The notes beneath the pieces were generated by a model that made no database searches, had not been told where the DNA came from, and worked only from the letters and a program-made list of their open reading frames with translations. From Betaproteobacteria bacterium (GTDB lineage Bacteria; Pseudomonadota; Gammaproteobacteria; Burkholderiales; Casimicrobiaceae), in contig JAPUER010000075.1 in the NCBI GenBank assembly GCA_027492485.1, forward strand, positions 109,155 through 145,556: 36,402 bases of DNA, read 5' to 3'. Positions 28,772 to 36,402 of the stretch are shown here, one piece after another. The first letter of the stretch is position 1; every line of letters starts with the position of its first letter. The position numbers were made by a program, and so were the translations under genes.

Positions 28772-29869
28772 TTGACCCATTCCACCCTACGTTATCTGCG
28801 CCGCTGGTATGGCTGGATACCCTTTGTTGCCGTGGCGGTGCTGGCCCTGTCGTGGGGAAAGGCGCTGGCGACGGTGGGCGTGCTGCTGGTTGCCGTGTCG
28901 CTGGTGGGGGCGGTGCTGACTGCGGTGCACCATGCCGAGGTGGTGGCGCATCGGGTGGGGGAACCGTTCGGCACGCTGATCCTGGCGCTGGCGGTGACGG
29001 TGATCGAAGCCGCGCTGGTGGTGTCGATGATTCTTTCCGGCGGCGCCGGCGCCGCCGCGATTGCGCGCGACACGGTGTACGCGGCGGTGATGATCGTATG
29101 CAACGGCGTGGTCGGGCTCTGCCTGCTGCTCGGCGGCCTGCGCCATCATGTGCTGATTTTCCGCGTCGATGGCACCAGCCCGGCGCTGTCGGTGTTGACG
29201 GCGATGTCGGTGCTGGTGCTGCTGTTGCCCGGCTTTACGACCTCCACGCCGGGGCCGACGTACTCGCCGTCGCAGCTCGCCTTTGCCGGGCTGATGTCGC
29301 TGGTGCTCTATGCCGCGTTCGTGTTTGTGCAGACGGTGCGGCACCGCGACTATTTCCTGCCGGTGGATACCGGCGATCGCGGCAGCCGTGACGAGCACGC
29401 GCCGCCGCCGAGTAACGGCGAAACGGTGTTGAGCCTTGGTTTGTTGTTGCTCTGTCTGGTCGCGGTGGTCGGGCTGGCCAAGCTGCTGGCGCCGGTGATC
29501 CAGTCCGGCGTGCAGGCGATCGGTGCGCCGGCGGCCGTGGTCGGCGTGGCGATCGCAATGCTGGTGCTGTTGCCGGAGACGCTGGCGGCGGCGCGTGCAG
29601 CGCGTGCCAATCGCATGCAGACCAGCCTCAACCTCGCGCTCGGCTCGGCGCTGGCCACCATCGGACTGACCATTCCGGTGGTGGCGGCGTTGTCAGTGCT
29701 GCTGGGATTTCCGCTGGAGCTGGGCTTGCCGGCGAAGGAAATGGTGCTGCTGAGCGTGACGCTCGTGGTCAGCGTGTTGACGCTGGGCAGCGGGCGGGCA
29801 ACCGTGTTGCAGGGCACGGTGCATCTGGTGCTGTTCGCGGTGTTCCTGTTTCTGGCGGTCTTTCCGTAG
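28772..29869 (+). CDS. ChaA-like cation/proton antiporter
   Basis: An inner-membrane exchanger of the Ca2+:cation antiporter (CaCA) superfamily, related to E. coli ChaA. The TTG at 28772 is chosen because AGAGG lies 5 bases upstream; an in-frame TTG at 28748 is the alternative. The protein has about eleven hydrophobic helices. The first alpha-repeat has HHAEVVAHRVGEPFGTLILA then LAVTVIEAALVVSMIL with its conserved glutamate. The second has AIAMLVLLPETLAAARAARA, NRMQTSLNLALGSALATIGL. About 365 aa. It would export Ca2+, Na+ or K+ in exchange for protons; which ion is not decidable here. Confidence 0.88.
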   Translation: MTHSTLRYLRRWYGWIPFVAVAVLALSWGKALATVGVLLVAVSLVGAVLTAVHHAEVVAHRVGEPFGTLILALAVTVIEAALVVSMILSGGAGAAAIARDTVYAAVMIVCNGVVGLCLLLGGLRHHVLIFRVDGTSPALSVLTAMSVLVLLLPGFTTSTPGPTYSPSQLAFAGLMSLVLYAAFVFVQTVRHRDYFLPVDTGDRGSRDEHAPPPSNGETVLSLGLLLLCLVAVVGLAKLLAPVIQSGVQAIGAPAAVVGVAIAMLVLLPETLAAARAARANRMQTSLNLALGSALATIGLTIPVVAALSVLLGFPLELGLPAKEMVLLSVTLVVSVLTLGSGRATVLQGTVHLVLFAVFLFLAVFP

Positions 29870-29897
29870 CGATTGCCGGCGGCGCTCGCTACGGCGT

Positions 29898-31592
29898 TCA
29901 GTCGTGGGGGCGCGCCATGCGCTCGCGAATGCGATGCGCCATGCCGGCGGCGAGCTCATGCTCGGCGACGAACACGCGGCCGGCGGATTCGCCGCGCAGC
30001 AGATCCGCTTCTTCTTCGGATTCGGCACGCACCACGGTATCGATCGCGGGCTTCAGTGTGCGGGCGATCTCGATCATCTTGCGGGCCCGAAAGCTGTCCG
30101 GGATGGTAATCACCAGCATGCGGGCGCGTGCGATGTGCGCCTGGATCAGCACGACCGGCTCGGCAGCGTCGCCGCTGACTGCGTGTATGCCGCGGTCGCG
30201 CAACTGTTCGACCAGTTCGCGGTTTTGCTCGGCGACCACGAAGGGGATGCGCTGCTCGCGCAGCGACTCGCCGATGCGGGCACCCACCCGGCCATAGCCG
30301 ACCAGGACGACGTGCTCGTGCAACAGCGCCTGATCGACCGTCATCGGCAACGCAGCGAGCGGATCGTCCGACATGTCGAGGCGGCGCGCGAAGGCGGAAC
30401 GCGCCCGAATCCATTTCTGCAAGGGCTCGACGGCGGCAAACACCAGCGGATTGAGCGCCATCGAGATCAGCGCGCCCATCAGAATGAGATGCTGGCCTTC
30501 CGGCGGCAGGAGCTTTAGCGAGAGGCCCATGCCGGCCAGAATGAAGGAGAACTCGCCGATCTGGGCCAGGCTCGCCGAGACCGTCAGCGCGGTGTTCAGC
30601 GGGTAGCGGAAGGCGAGCACGATGAAGAAGGCGGCGACCGATTTGCCCAGCACGATGATCAGCACAACAACCAGCACGTGAAGCGGCTCGCGGACCAGCG
30701 TCAGCGGGTCGAATAGCATGCCGACCGAGACAAAGAACAGCACTGCAAACGCGTCGCGCAGCGGCAGCGATTCGTCGGCCGCGCGATGGCTCAGCTCCGA
30801 CTCGCGCATGACCATGCCGGCGAAAAACGCGCCGAGCGCAAACGACACACCGAACAGGTGCGCGGAACCATAGGCCACTCCGATTGCGGCGGCGATGACG
30901 CAGAGGGTGAACAGTTCGCGCGAGCCGGTGCGTGCCACCTGCCACAACAGCCATGGGAATACGCGACGACCAACGATCAGCATCAGCGCCACGAAGACGC
31001 CGACCTGCCCGAGCGTCATCAGCAACGTTTTAACCAGCGCCGCAGTGTCGGTGGCCGCGCCGCCGGTCAGCACCCCGGCCAGCGAGGGCAGCAGCACGAG
31101 CACCAGCACCATGGCCAGGTCTTCGACGATCAGCCAGCCGACGGCGATCCGGCCGTTCATGGAGTCGAGCAGGCCGCGAGCCTCCAGCGCTTTCAGCAGC
31201 ACCACCGTACTGGCGACCGACAGTGCGAGGCCGAAGACGAGGCCTTCGCCGAAGCTCCAACCCCACAGCATCGCCACGCCCAGCCCCAGCGCGGTGGCCG
31301 CCGCAATCTGCACGATGGCGCCGGGCACTGCGATCTTCCACACGGCCATGAGATCGTCGAGCGAGAAATGCAGCCCGACGCCGAACATGAGCAGCATGAC
31401 GCCGATCTCGGCCAACTGTTGCGAGAGATGGACATCGGCAACAAAACCGGGTGTCGCTGGGCTGACGATGATGCCGGCGACCAGATAGCCGACCAGCGCC
31501 GGCAGCTTGAGGCGTACCGCGACGAACCCAAGCAGCAGCGCCAGTCCGAACGCCGCGGCAATGGTGGTAATCAGCGGGATGTTGTGGGCCAC
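29898..31592 (-). CDS. YbaL/KefB-like monovalent cation:proton antiporter with RCK domain
   Basis: A CPA2-family membrane antiporter, likely K+/H+, controlled by a cytosolic nucleotide-binding domain. The GTG at 31592 is preferred because AAGAGG lies 9 bases upstream and the resulting start (MAHNIPLITTI) aligns with E. coli YbaL, as recalled. Twelve or so helices include PALVGYLVAGIIVSPATPGF, LAEIGVMLLMFGVGLHFSL and WLIVEDLAMVLVLVLLPSL. The RCK (TrkA-N) domain has VVLVGYGRVGARIGESLREQ and later VSGDAAEPVVLIQAHI. It is 564 aa with no TrkA-C domain. It starts 39 bases after the second RHS-like gene on the same strand. Confidence 0.92.
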   Translation of the reverse strand: MAHNIPLITTIAAAFGLALLLGFVAVRLKLPALVGYLVAGIIVSPATPGFVADVHLSQQLAEIGVMLLMFGVGLHFSLDDLMAVWKIAVPGAIVQIAAATALGLGVAMLWGWSFGEGLVFGLALSVASTVVLLKALEARGLLDSMNGRIAVGWLIVEDLAMVLVLVLLPSLAGVLTGGAATDTAALVKTLLMTLGQVGVFVALMLIVGRRVFPWLLWQVARTGSRELFTLCVIAAAIGVAYGSAHLFGVSFALGAFFAGMVMRESELSHRAADESLPLRDAFAVLFFVSVGMLFDPLTLVREPLHVLVVVLIIVLGKSVAAFFIVLAFRYPLNTALTVSASLAQIGEFSFILAGMGLSLKLLPPEGQHLILMGALISMALNPLVFAAVEPLQKWIRARSAFARRLDMSDDPLAALPMTVDQALLHEHVVLVGYGRVGARIGESLREQRIPFVVAEQNRELVEQLRDRGIHAVSGDAAEPVVLIQAHIARARMLVITIPDSFRARKMIEIARTLKPAIDTVVRAESEEEADLLRGESAGRVFVAEHELAAGMAHRIRERMARPHD

Positions 31593-31631
31593 TACGTTAA
31601 ACCTCTTGAGTCCACACACTGCACGGAAGCG

Positions 31632-33668
31632 TTACGGCAACACTCTCTGCGCGATCCGTTTGCTGCCGAAGTAAATGTGCTCAACCTGTTGATTGGTCGT
31701 CGGCGTGTACTCGAACAACAAATTGCCGCCAGGCCCGTAGAGTTCGTAGACTTTCACGCCCGATTTCGCGACACGGACGCGCTGATTGCTTCCGTCATAG
31801 GCGTATTCGATCTTGTTGGTCGGACTGGCGCAGTTCACGCACCGCAAATTGGATGCATCATCGAAACCGTATGTGTTCAGTGAATTGTCGACGATATTGC
31901 CATACACGTCATAGCTGTTACTGGTATTTCTGCGGCCCGATGTTGCCGACAAGCGATTGCTCGCGTCGTACGTGTAGCCGAGCGCCGGTCCGCCTATCGT
32001 GTGGCTCGTGATGTTGCCCACCAGGTCATACGCTATCGTGCCACTGCCCCACGGCCCACTTACGTCGGTGATGCGATCAACCTTGTCGTAAATCATGGCG
32101 CGGTTGTACACGGCGTCCACCGCATCGTGTACGCCAGTCAAATTTCCGACGCTATCGTACAGATAGTTGCTATCGAGGTAATTGGCTGACGATTTTCGAG
32201 TGCTGAAGCCGCTTGCCCAGAGTCGGGAATTCTGCGGATACTCGGATGTCGTTCGGTTGGCGTAGTCAATTTGTCTGGGCATACCGGACGGCCAATACGC
32301 TACCGAATTGATGTAGCCGGACACTTTGGTCGGTCGCCCGAACACGTCCGGAGAATAGTTCACGATTGACGCGGAGATCGGGTAGGTCAGCGTGCTGAGT
32401 TGATCGTTACCGTCGTAATCGAATTGCGCACGCAAGGGCCAGTCATCAACGATGCGGCTGAGCGCGACCAGATTGTCATTGGCATCATATTCGTAGAGCG
32501 TGGATGCATCACTGGAGGATACGGTCGCCAGTTTGTCGTTTTTCGTATAGGTCTTGGTGACGCTTGGCGTACCCGCGGGGTAAGTGGTTGACGTCTGGCG
32601 ATTGCGCTCGTCATAACCAAACAGGGTGACGGCTGACGCGCCCACCTGAGCCGATGTCATGTTGCCCGCAATGTCGCGTCCGTATTGAGTAATGCCAGTT
32701 TCCGGGTTGGTGACGGACGACAAGTAGTAGTTGCTGTTGTAAGCGTAGACGCGACTGAAGCCGCCCTGGGTCATCGTGGTCACCTGGCCACGCACGTTGC
32801 GGTTCATGGCGATGTCCGCCAAACCATCGGGGGTCAATTGAGCTACCAACTCTGCGGAGCCCGGTTCGCCGAACGCACGGTACACGTGCTGCGTGGTGTA
32901 GTTGCGCTCATTGACAACAACGTGCGTGGGGCGACTCGCGTTGTCGCCATAGGTGTGAACCGTCGTGTTGCCATCAGGCCACGTCACTTGGGTCAGACGA
33001 TCCAGCTCGTCGTAATCAAAGTTACGGCCGGGCGGATTGAGTTCGGTGGTGTAACGATTCGACTCGAAGGTCTTGCGCCATAACGTGTCGTACTCGAACG
33101 AAGTCTTGAGGCCGTTGGAATTCTTGGTTTTGAGTTGCCCGAATTCGTCGTATGTGTGGACTTCGGTAAAGCTGCCTCGCTTGAGGGTCGCCTTTTCCGG
33201 ATTGCCGGACGAGTACGCCGCGTAGACAATGGTGGTCGGATTGCTACCCGAACGCGGGTAGGAAACACTGGTCACGCGCCCCAGTGCATCCACCCCGAAA
33301 ATCGTTTTGAAGTTTTCGCCATTCGTGATCGAGGTCACGTGCCCCAGGTCATTGACTTCGCGCAGGACGACAACACCCTCGGGCTGATCCTCGCGCTGAG
33401 CAATACCGCGCTTGTAGTTTGAATACGTGGTAACACGCGCTCCGGGCTGCGTCATCATATTCAAGTCCCCGGATGGGTAGTAGGTGTAGCTCGTCGTAAC
33501 GCCGTCCTGCGTCACGCTTTCCAGCAGGCCATTCGCATAAAAGGTGCGCACGGTCGACGTGGTGGTCTGCGCAAACGCTGTCGAAACGGCCAATGCCGAG
33601 ACTACAAGCATGGCGCTGGTGACTGGAAAGCGCGTGTCAGCGGTAAAGACTCGCTTCGATGCGTTCAT
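31632..33668 (-). CDS. Secreted YD/RHS-repeat protein, second of a coupled pair
   Basis: A 678-aa exported protein made almost wholly of YD repeats, such as HTYDEFGQL, FDYDELDRLTQV, YEYDANDNLVAL, YLYDSVGNLTGV, MIYDKVDRITDV and YTYDASNRLSA. A signal peptide spans residues 1-34 (STAFA before Q). It stops at EHIYFGSKRIAQRVLP, the point where RHS proteins normally continue into the DHLGSxR core boundary and a variable toxin tip. It therefore has no core-closing segment and no toxin. Its ATG overlaps the preceding RHS gene's TGA (ATGA), so the two are co-translated, yet each has its own signal peptide. GC is lower than in flanking genes. It could form a shell with its partner or be the remnant of one larger RHS gene. 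Confidence 0.85.
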   Translation of the reverse strand: MNASKRVFTADTRFPVTSAMLVVSALAVSTAFAQTTTSTVRTFYANGLLESVTQDGVTTSYTYYPSGDLNMMTQPGARVTTYSNYKRGIAQREDQPEGVVVLREVNDLGHVTSITNGENFKTIFGVDALGRVTSVSYPRSGSNPTTIVYAAYSSGNPEKATLKRGSFTEVHTYDEFGQLKTKNSNGLKTSFEYDTLWRKTFESNRYTTELNPPGRNFDYDELDRLTQVTWPDGNTTVHTYGDNASRPTHVVVNERNYTTQHVYRAFGEPGSAELVAQLTPDGLADIAMNRNVRGQVTTMTQGGFSRVYAYNSNYYLSSVTNPETGITQYGRDIAGNMTSAQVGASAVTLFGYDERNRQTSTTYPAGTPSVTKTYTKNDKLATVSSSDASTLYEYDANDNLVALSRIVDDWPLRAQFDYDGNDQLSTLTYPISASIVNYSPDVFGRPTKVSGYINSVAYWPSGMPRQIDYANRTTSEYPQNSRLWASGFSTRKSSANYLDSNYLYDSVGNLTGVHDAVDAVYNRAMIYDKVDRITDVSGPWGSGTIAYDLVGNITSHTIGGPALGYTYDASNRLSATSGRRNTSNSYDVYGNIVDNSLNTYGFDDASNLRCVNCASPTNKIEYAYDGSNQRVRVAKSGVKVYELYGPGGNLLFEYTPTTNQQVEHIYFGSKRIAQRVLP

Positions 33669-35641
33669 GGCGTCACCACCGTAGTCGTCTCGTTTTTCAG
33701 CTGGTGCAAGATGTTGTTTGCGGCGTCGATGTAGTAGGTGCGGTCAATTGTCCGCTTGGAGCCGCTTGGCCCGGTCGCGGTCACGGTGCCCACATTGCCG
33801 TAGGTGTCGTACCCCGTGTACACGGACAGATAGGTCAGACCATCTTGAATGATGGTTTTTTGGGTCAACTTTGGCGCATACGTTCTATCGTCTCGCAGCC
33901 CAATCTTCCCGGAGGTGGCGGCAAAAAATATGTCCGAGTGCAGGCGCGCCGACCACTGGTAGGACTCGGTCAGTTTGTTGCCCTTCGTCATCTGCACAAG
34001 CAAGCCCAATTTCCATTGATCAGCGATGAAGTTCCATCGGCTGTTAACAATGGTGCCGTAGTCGTAGGTCAAGAGGTTTGTAGCCCAGTTAAACCGTGGG
34101 TTCGCGGCCACCGTGAAGTACCCCTCGCCGATGTAGGAATACGTGTCCGTGCCTGCTGGTCCGACAATTGTCGTGACATCGTACTGGCCGCTGGTTTTGG
34201 AGCGCGCGTAGCTGTAGGCCCAACTCTGCCCATTGGATAGCACTTTGCTCGTTACTTGATTGGTCCAGTTCGCTCCGACGTAGAGCGCCTCGCAATCAAA
34301 CACAAACGCGTTGTTGCAAGCGTATTCGGAGTAGGCGCCCGAGTCGCCCTCCCACCACCACAATCCACGCCCCCAGATTTCACTGGGCGCGTAGTCCACC
34401 GAAATGACGCCGCCGCTCGGTATCGTTATCTTTTTCAAGAGATTGGATTTCGCCCAATTCGGTTGCGTGTGTGTGGCCGTGCCGCTGATGAGGGGTGTGG
34501 CGGGCTCGAAATTGGTGAACGGGAAGTATTCAAATCGCCATACTTTTCCGCCCGGCCCGCTGGCTGTTGCGAGCAGTCCCCGTGTGTCGTATCCGTATTG
34601 CCATGTAGCCCCGCTACCCGCGTCGATTTGCTGCAGGCGCACGTAGCCGTTGTTTGAGGTACTGCCGGCAACGGGTTCGTATGTGAACGACACTTGTCGT
34701 CCATCCCCCGCACTGATGGACGAGAGCTGGGGGCGGGTGAAGCCCTTTTCGTTCATGTCGGTGTAGGTGTACGTGAGAGTGTTGCCGCGCAAATCCTCTT
34801 GCCGCGTGGTCATGAACTGGAACTCATCTATCCAGACATTCGAGGGACGGAGCCGGCCACCGGGTGCGGCTGCGGTGGCACTGTTCGGCTGCCTGGCGAC
34901 TTGACCATCCGGGAAATCGGCCCGGTTGTTGACGAATTTCCGGCCCAGCGTGTATTTCATCCCTGCAGGACTGCGCAAGGTGTGTACGCCACCCGTGCCG
35001 CCGCTGCATGTCAGTTTCCAGCCGCTGCGGCTTTGTACGACTCCGGTTTGCATGGGCACCAGTGCCTCGCGTTCACCGGTCGGCAGGGTTACTGTGTAGG
35101 AGATGTAGTCGCCATACGATCCGTAATCACCATTGGCGTCAGGTGTCACGCGCTCGCGAAACTGCGCCCCGGTGCATATCTTGTTGGCGCTATCGGTCAT
35201 TGTCGCCGCCGGATACAGGGCGCTGCCGCTCTTGACCATGCGGATGGATATGACGGGAGCCGCGATCAGGGACCAACCCTGCGTGGCGGTGCCAAATGGT
35301 GCGTACTCCGCTTCCTTCAGGTTCAGTGCGCTCATGCCCACAAACTGGCCGGACTTTGACCAAAGCTCCTGACGTTGCACCGTGGCGTCGTAACGGCGAT
35401 GAATTTCGATATTGAGGCCGCCATTGCCAGGCACGAACACTTCACGCAGACTGGAGGTGAGATTGCCCGAGAACGGATCAACGTGAGCAATATCGCCGCT
35501 GCGCAGCTCTGCATTCTCCTTGCGCGCTTCCTCGGTCGACAGGATGTCTGAGAAGTTGGCGGCTTGGCTTGCGTTGAGCGCGCATAGGAGAGCGGACAGA
35601 ATACTTGACCGTGTGATAGTTGACAAATTTAGAGATCTCAT
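33665..35641 (-). CDS. Secreted RHS-type N-terminal-domain protein, first of a coupled pair
   Basis: A 658-aa exported protein resembling the N-terminal portion of bacterial secreted RHS proteins. The signal peptide is about residues 1-28 (ASQA). It is followed by AHVDPFSGNLTSSLREVFVP then GNGGLNIEIHRRYD, the usual entry into the RHS fold, and GWSLIAAPVI. Later parts have scattered YD-like units (YTYTDMNEKGF, WQYGYDTRGLLATASG, YTGYDTYGNVGTVTA). It ends mid-architecture (NETTTVVTP) at a TGA overlapped by the next gene's ATG. Only 4 bases, including a GGAT ribosome site, separate its ATG from the candidate immunity gene. No toxin domain is present. Confidence 0.82.
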   Translation of the reverse strand: MRSLNLSTITRSSILSALLCALNASQAANFSDILSTEEARKENAELRSGDIAHVDPFSGNLTSSLREVFVPGNGGLNIEIHRRYDATVQRQELWSKSGQFVGMSALNLKEAEYAPFGTATQGWSLIAAPVISIRMVKSGSALYPAATMTDSANKICTGAQFRERVTPDANGDYGSYGDYISYTVTLPTGEREALVPMQTGVVQSRSGWKLTCSGGTGGVHTLRSPAGMKYTLGRKFVNNRADFPDGQVARQPNSATAAAPGGRLRPSNVWIDEFQFMTTRQEDLRGNTLTYTYTDMNEKGFTRPQLSSISAGDGRQVSFTYEPVAGSTSNNGYVRLQQIDAGSGATWQYGYDTRGLLATASGPGGKVWRFEYFPFTNFEPATPLISGTATHTQPNWAKSNLLKKITIPSGGVISVDYAPSEIWGRGLWWWEGDSGAYSEYACNNAFVFDCEALYVGANWTNQVTSKVLSNGQSWAYSYARSKTSGQYDVTTIVGPAGTDTYSYIGEGYFTVAANPRFNWATNLLTYDYGTIVNSRWNFIADQWKLGLLVQMTKGNKLTESYQWSARLHSDIFFAATSGKIGLRDDRTYAPKLTQKTIIQDGLTYLSVYTGYDTYGNVGTVTATGPSGSKRTIDRTYYIDAANNILHQLKNETTTVVTP

Positions 35642-35645
35642 ATCC

Positions 35646-36044
35646 TCAACGCAGACCGTCAGAAATGCCCTCGCTCACGATTCGAATCACGATGATGTCC
35701 GGTTCACTAGGATCATTGAGCCCAATTGCTAGGCGTGTAGCGCGTGTTCCACTTGAAACTGTGAGTAGCGCATCGTTATGCGACGTCACGACAGATACGA
35801 TGCCGCCCGGAGTGGCGATTTTTATGTCGTGAAACCAAATTAATTCTGGATCAAACCTGCCGCCTTGGTACGAATTCAGCTCTACCGTGGTTTCACCATC
35901 AAATTCGGAACGAGTACCAATAGAGACACAGTTGTTATTTGAGGAAACAACTCTTGATGCGTTGTATTCGGGCGGCACAACCGCTTTGTTTGTTTGATCG
36001 AACAGAAAAATTATTGAATTTGGGGGGCTGAGCGTCGTCTTCAC
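35646..36044 (-). CDS. Candidate immunity protein
   Basis: A 132-aa cytoplasmic protein, beta-rich and without a signal peptide. The start is taken as the GTG at 36044, which overlaps the TGA of the toxin-like gene (GTGA); the longer open frame upstream is the toxin region read out of frame. It begins VKTTLSPPNSIIFLFDQTNK and carries VPPEYNASRVVSSNNNCVSI, GETTVELN, ATPGGIVSVVTSHNDALLTV and NDPSEPDIIVIRI. I recall uncharacterised proteins of this size and layout next to polymorphic toxins, but cannot name the family with certainty. Hand counts over 35881-36060 give about 43% GC, far below the window norm and typical of immunity genes. Function is inferred from position. Confidence 0.6.
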   Translation of the reverse strand: MKTTLSPPNSIIFLFDQTNKAVVPPEYNASRVVSSNNNCVSIGTRSEFDGETTVELNSYQGGRFDPELIWFHDIKIATPGGIVSVVTSHNDALLTVSSGTRATRLAIGLNDPSEPDIIVIRIVSEGISDGLR

Positions 36045-36402
36045 TGTGAATCGATCTTTCTTAACGTTTCTTGTAGAACTTGACCGCCCTGAACTCTGGA
36101 ACAATGAATGCAATGCGGCAATAGGCGTTGAGGCTCGACACCACTGACCAATGCAGAGACAGGCTGATGGTCTGGTATGAAATTCCCCGATTTTGTGCCT
36201 GGATTGGTTGACCCACACGTGCGGCAACCAGACTTACGACCGATTTCATTTATCGTCGCACGTTCGGCGAATGTGAAATCCCGAGCAGTGGACCTGGCCG
36301 CAATGGATTCTGCTGCGAACAGTCCCGGTTTTAGCGTTGTCACGGATTTCACCACCACACCCGCCGGAGCCAGAGAGCCGGGAGCCGCCCCGGGCACAAA
36401 TC
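36041..36402 (-). CDS. C-terminal part of a polymorphic-toxin-like protein (continues past the window)
   Basis: The frame is open at the right edge, so these roughly 120 residues are the tail of a longer protein. After a linker (SLAPAGVVVKSVTTLKPG) comes a compact domain: TFAERATINEIGRKSGCRTC, then GTKSGNFIPDHQPVSAL, PQRLLPHCIHCSRVQGGQVL. The two CxxC pairs plus Asp-His (DHQP) look like a zinc-ribbon or treble-clef nuclease (HNH-like) arrangement. I recall this block at the C-termini of RHS or PAAR-like (DUF4150) proteins, but no named toxin family is assigned. The stop overlaps the candidate immunity gene. The N-terminal delivery module is out of view. Confidence 0.6.
   Translation of the reverse strand, partial: FVPGAAPGSLAPAGVVVKSVTTLKPGLFAAESIAARSTARDFTFAERATINEIGRKSGCRTCGSTNPGTKSGNFIPDHQPVSALVSGVEPQRLLPHCIHCSRVQGGQVLQETLRKIDSQ

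Noticed and set aside
36045-36227. Upstream extension of the candidate immunity gene
   Set aside because: This segment overlaps the toxin-like tail in another frame; the toxin frame carries the conserved CxxC and DHQP motifs, so the GTG at 36044 is the better start.

Overview
The window looks like a GC-rich betaproteobacterial chromosome segment that contains the replication origin. Three gene orders support this: rsmB-DUF4390-ntrY-ntrX, dnaA-dnaN-gyrB with no recF, and a cysI-type reductase coupled to a DUF934 gene. I cannot name genus or species. The repeat families are of a kind also common in gammaproteobacteria, so the class assignment is an inference from gene order.

Region 1 (1-11.5 kb) reads as a phosphate-acquisition block. 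An ECF sigma factor and a partial, probable anti-sigma gene run leftward. Facing them are a TonB-dependent receptor, a CpdB-like lipoprotein phosphoesterase, a Sel1-repeat protein and the complete pstS-pstC-pstA-pstB-phoU set. Three of the four pst-phoU junctions carry strong hairpins or repeat doublets; only pstC-pstA is directly overlapped.

Region 2 (11.7-18.2 kb) is a tightly overlapped unit, rsmB, DUF4390, ntrY, ntrX, followed by a DMT-family exporter. NtrX keeps its receiver and Fis-type DNA-binding ends, but its AAA+ centre has lost the ATP-binding and sigma-54 contact motifs.

Region 3 (18.2-23.7 kb) is dnaA, a 241-bp intergenic region with DnaA boxes and an AT-rich stretch (probable oriC), dnaN, and gyrB. 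A REP-like doublet sits just before gyrB, and a copy of the same family sits just before pstB.

Region 4 (23.7-31.6 kb) is mixed: a small EF-Tu-domain-like protein, a Phd/PIN toxin-antitoxin pair with a palindromic operator, a second DMT transporter, a low-molecular-weight tyrosine phosphatase, DUF934 plus sulfite/nitrite reductase ending at a clear terminator, a ChaA-like cation/proton exchanger and a YbaL/KefB-like antiporter.

Region 5 (31.6 kb to the end, leftward) is lower in GC and looks horizontally acquired. It holds the C-terminal tail of a protein with a Cys/His-rich, nuclease-like putative toxin domain, an overlapping candidate immunity gene, and two secreted YD/RHS-repeat proteins joined by an ATGA overlap. 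This is the most novel part of the window. No rRNA, tRNA, CRISPR array or transposase gene was seen.
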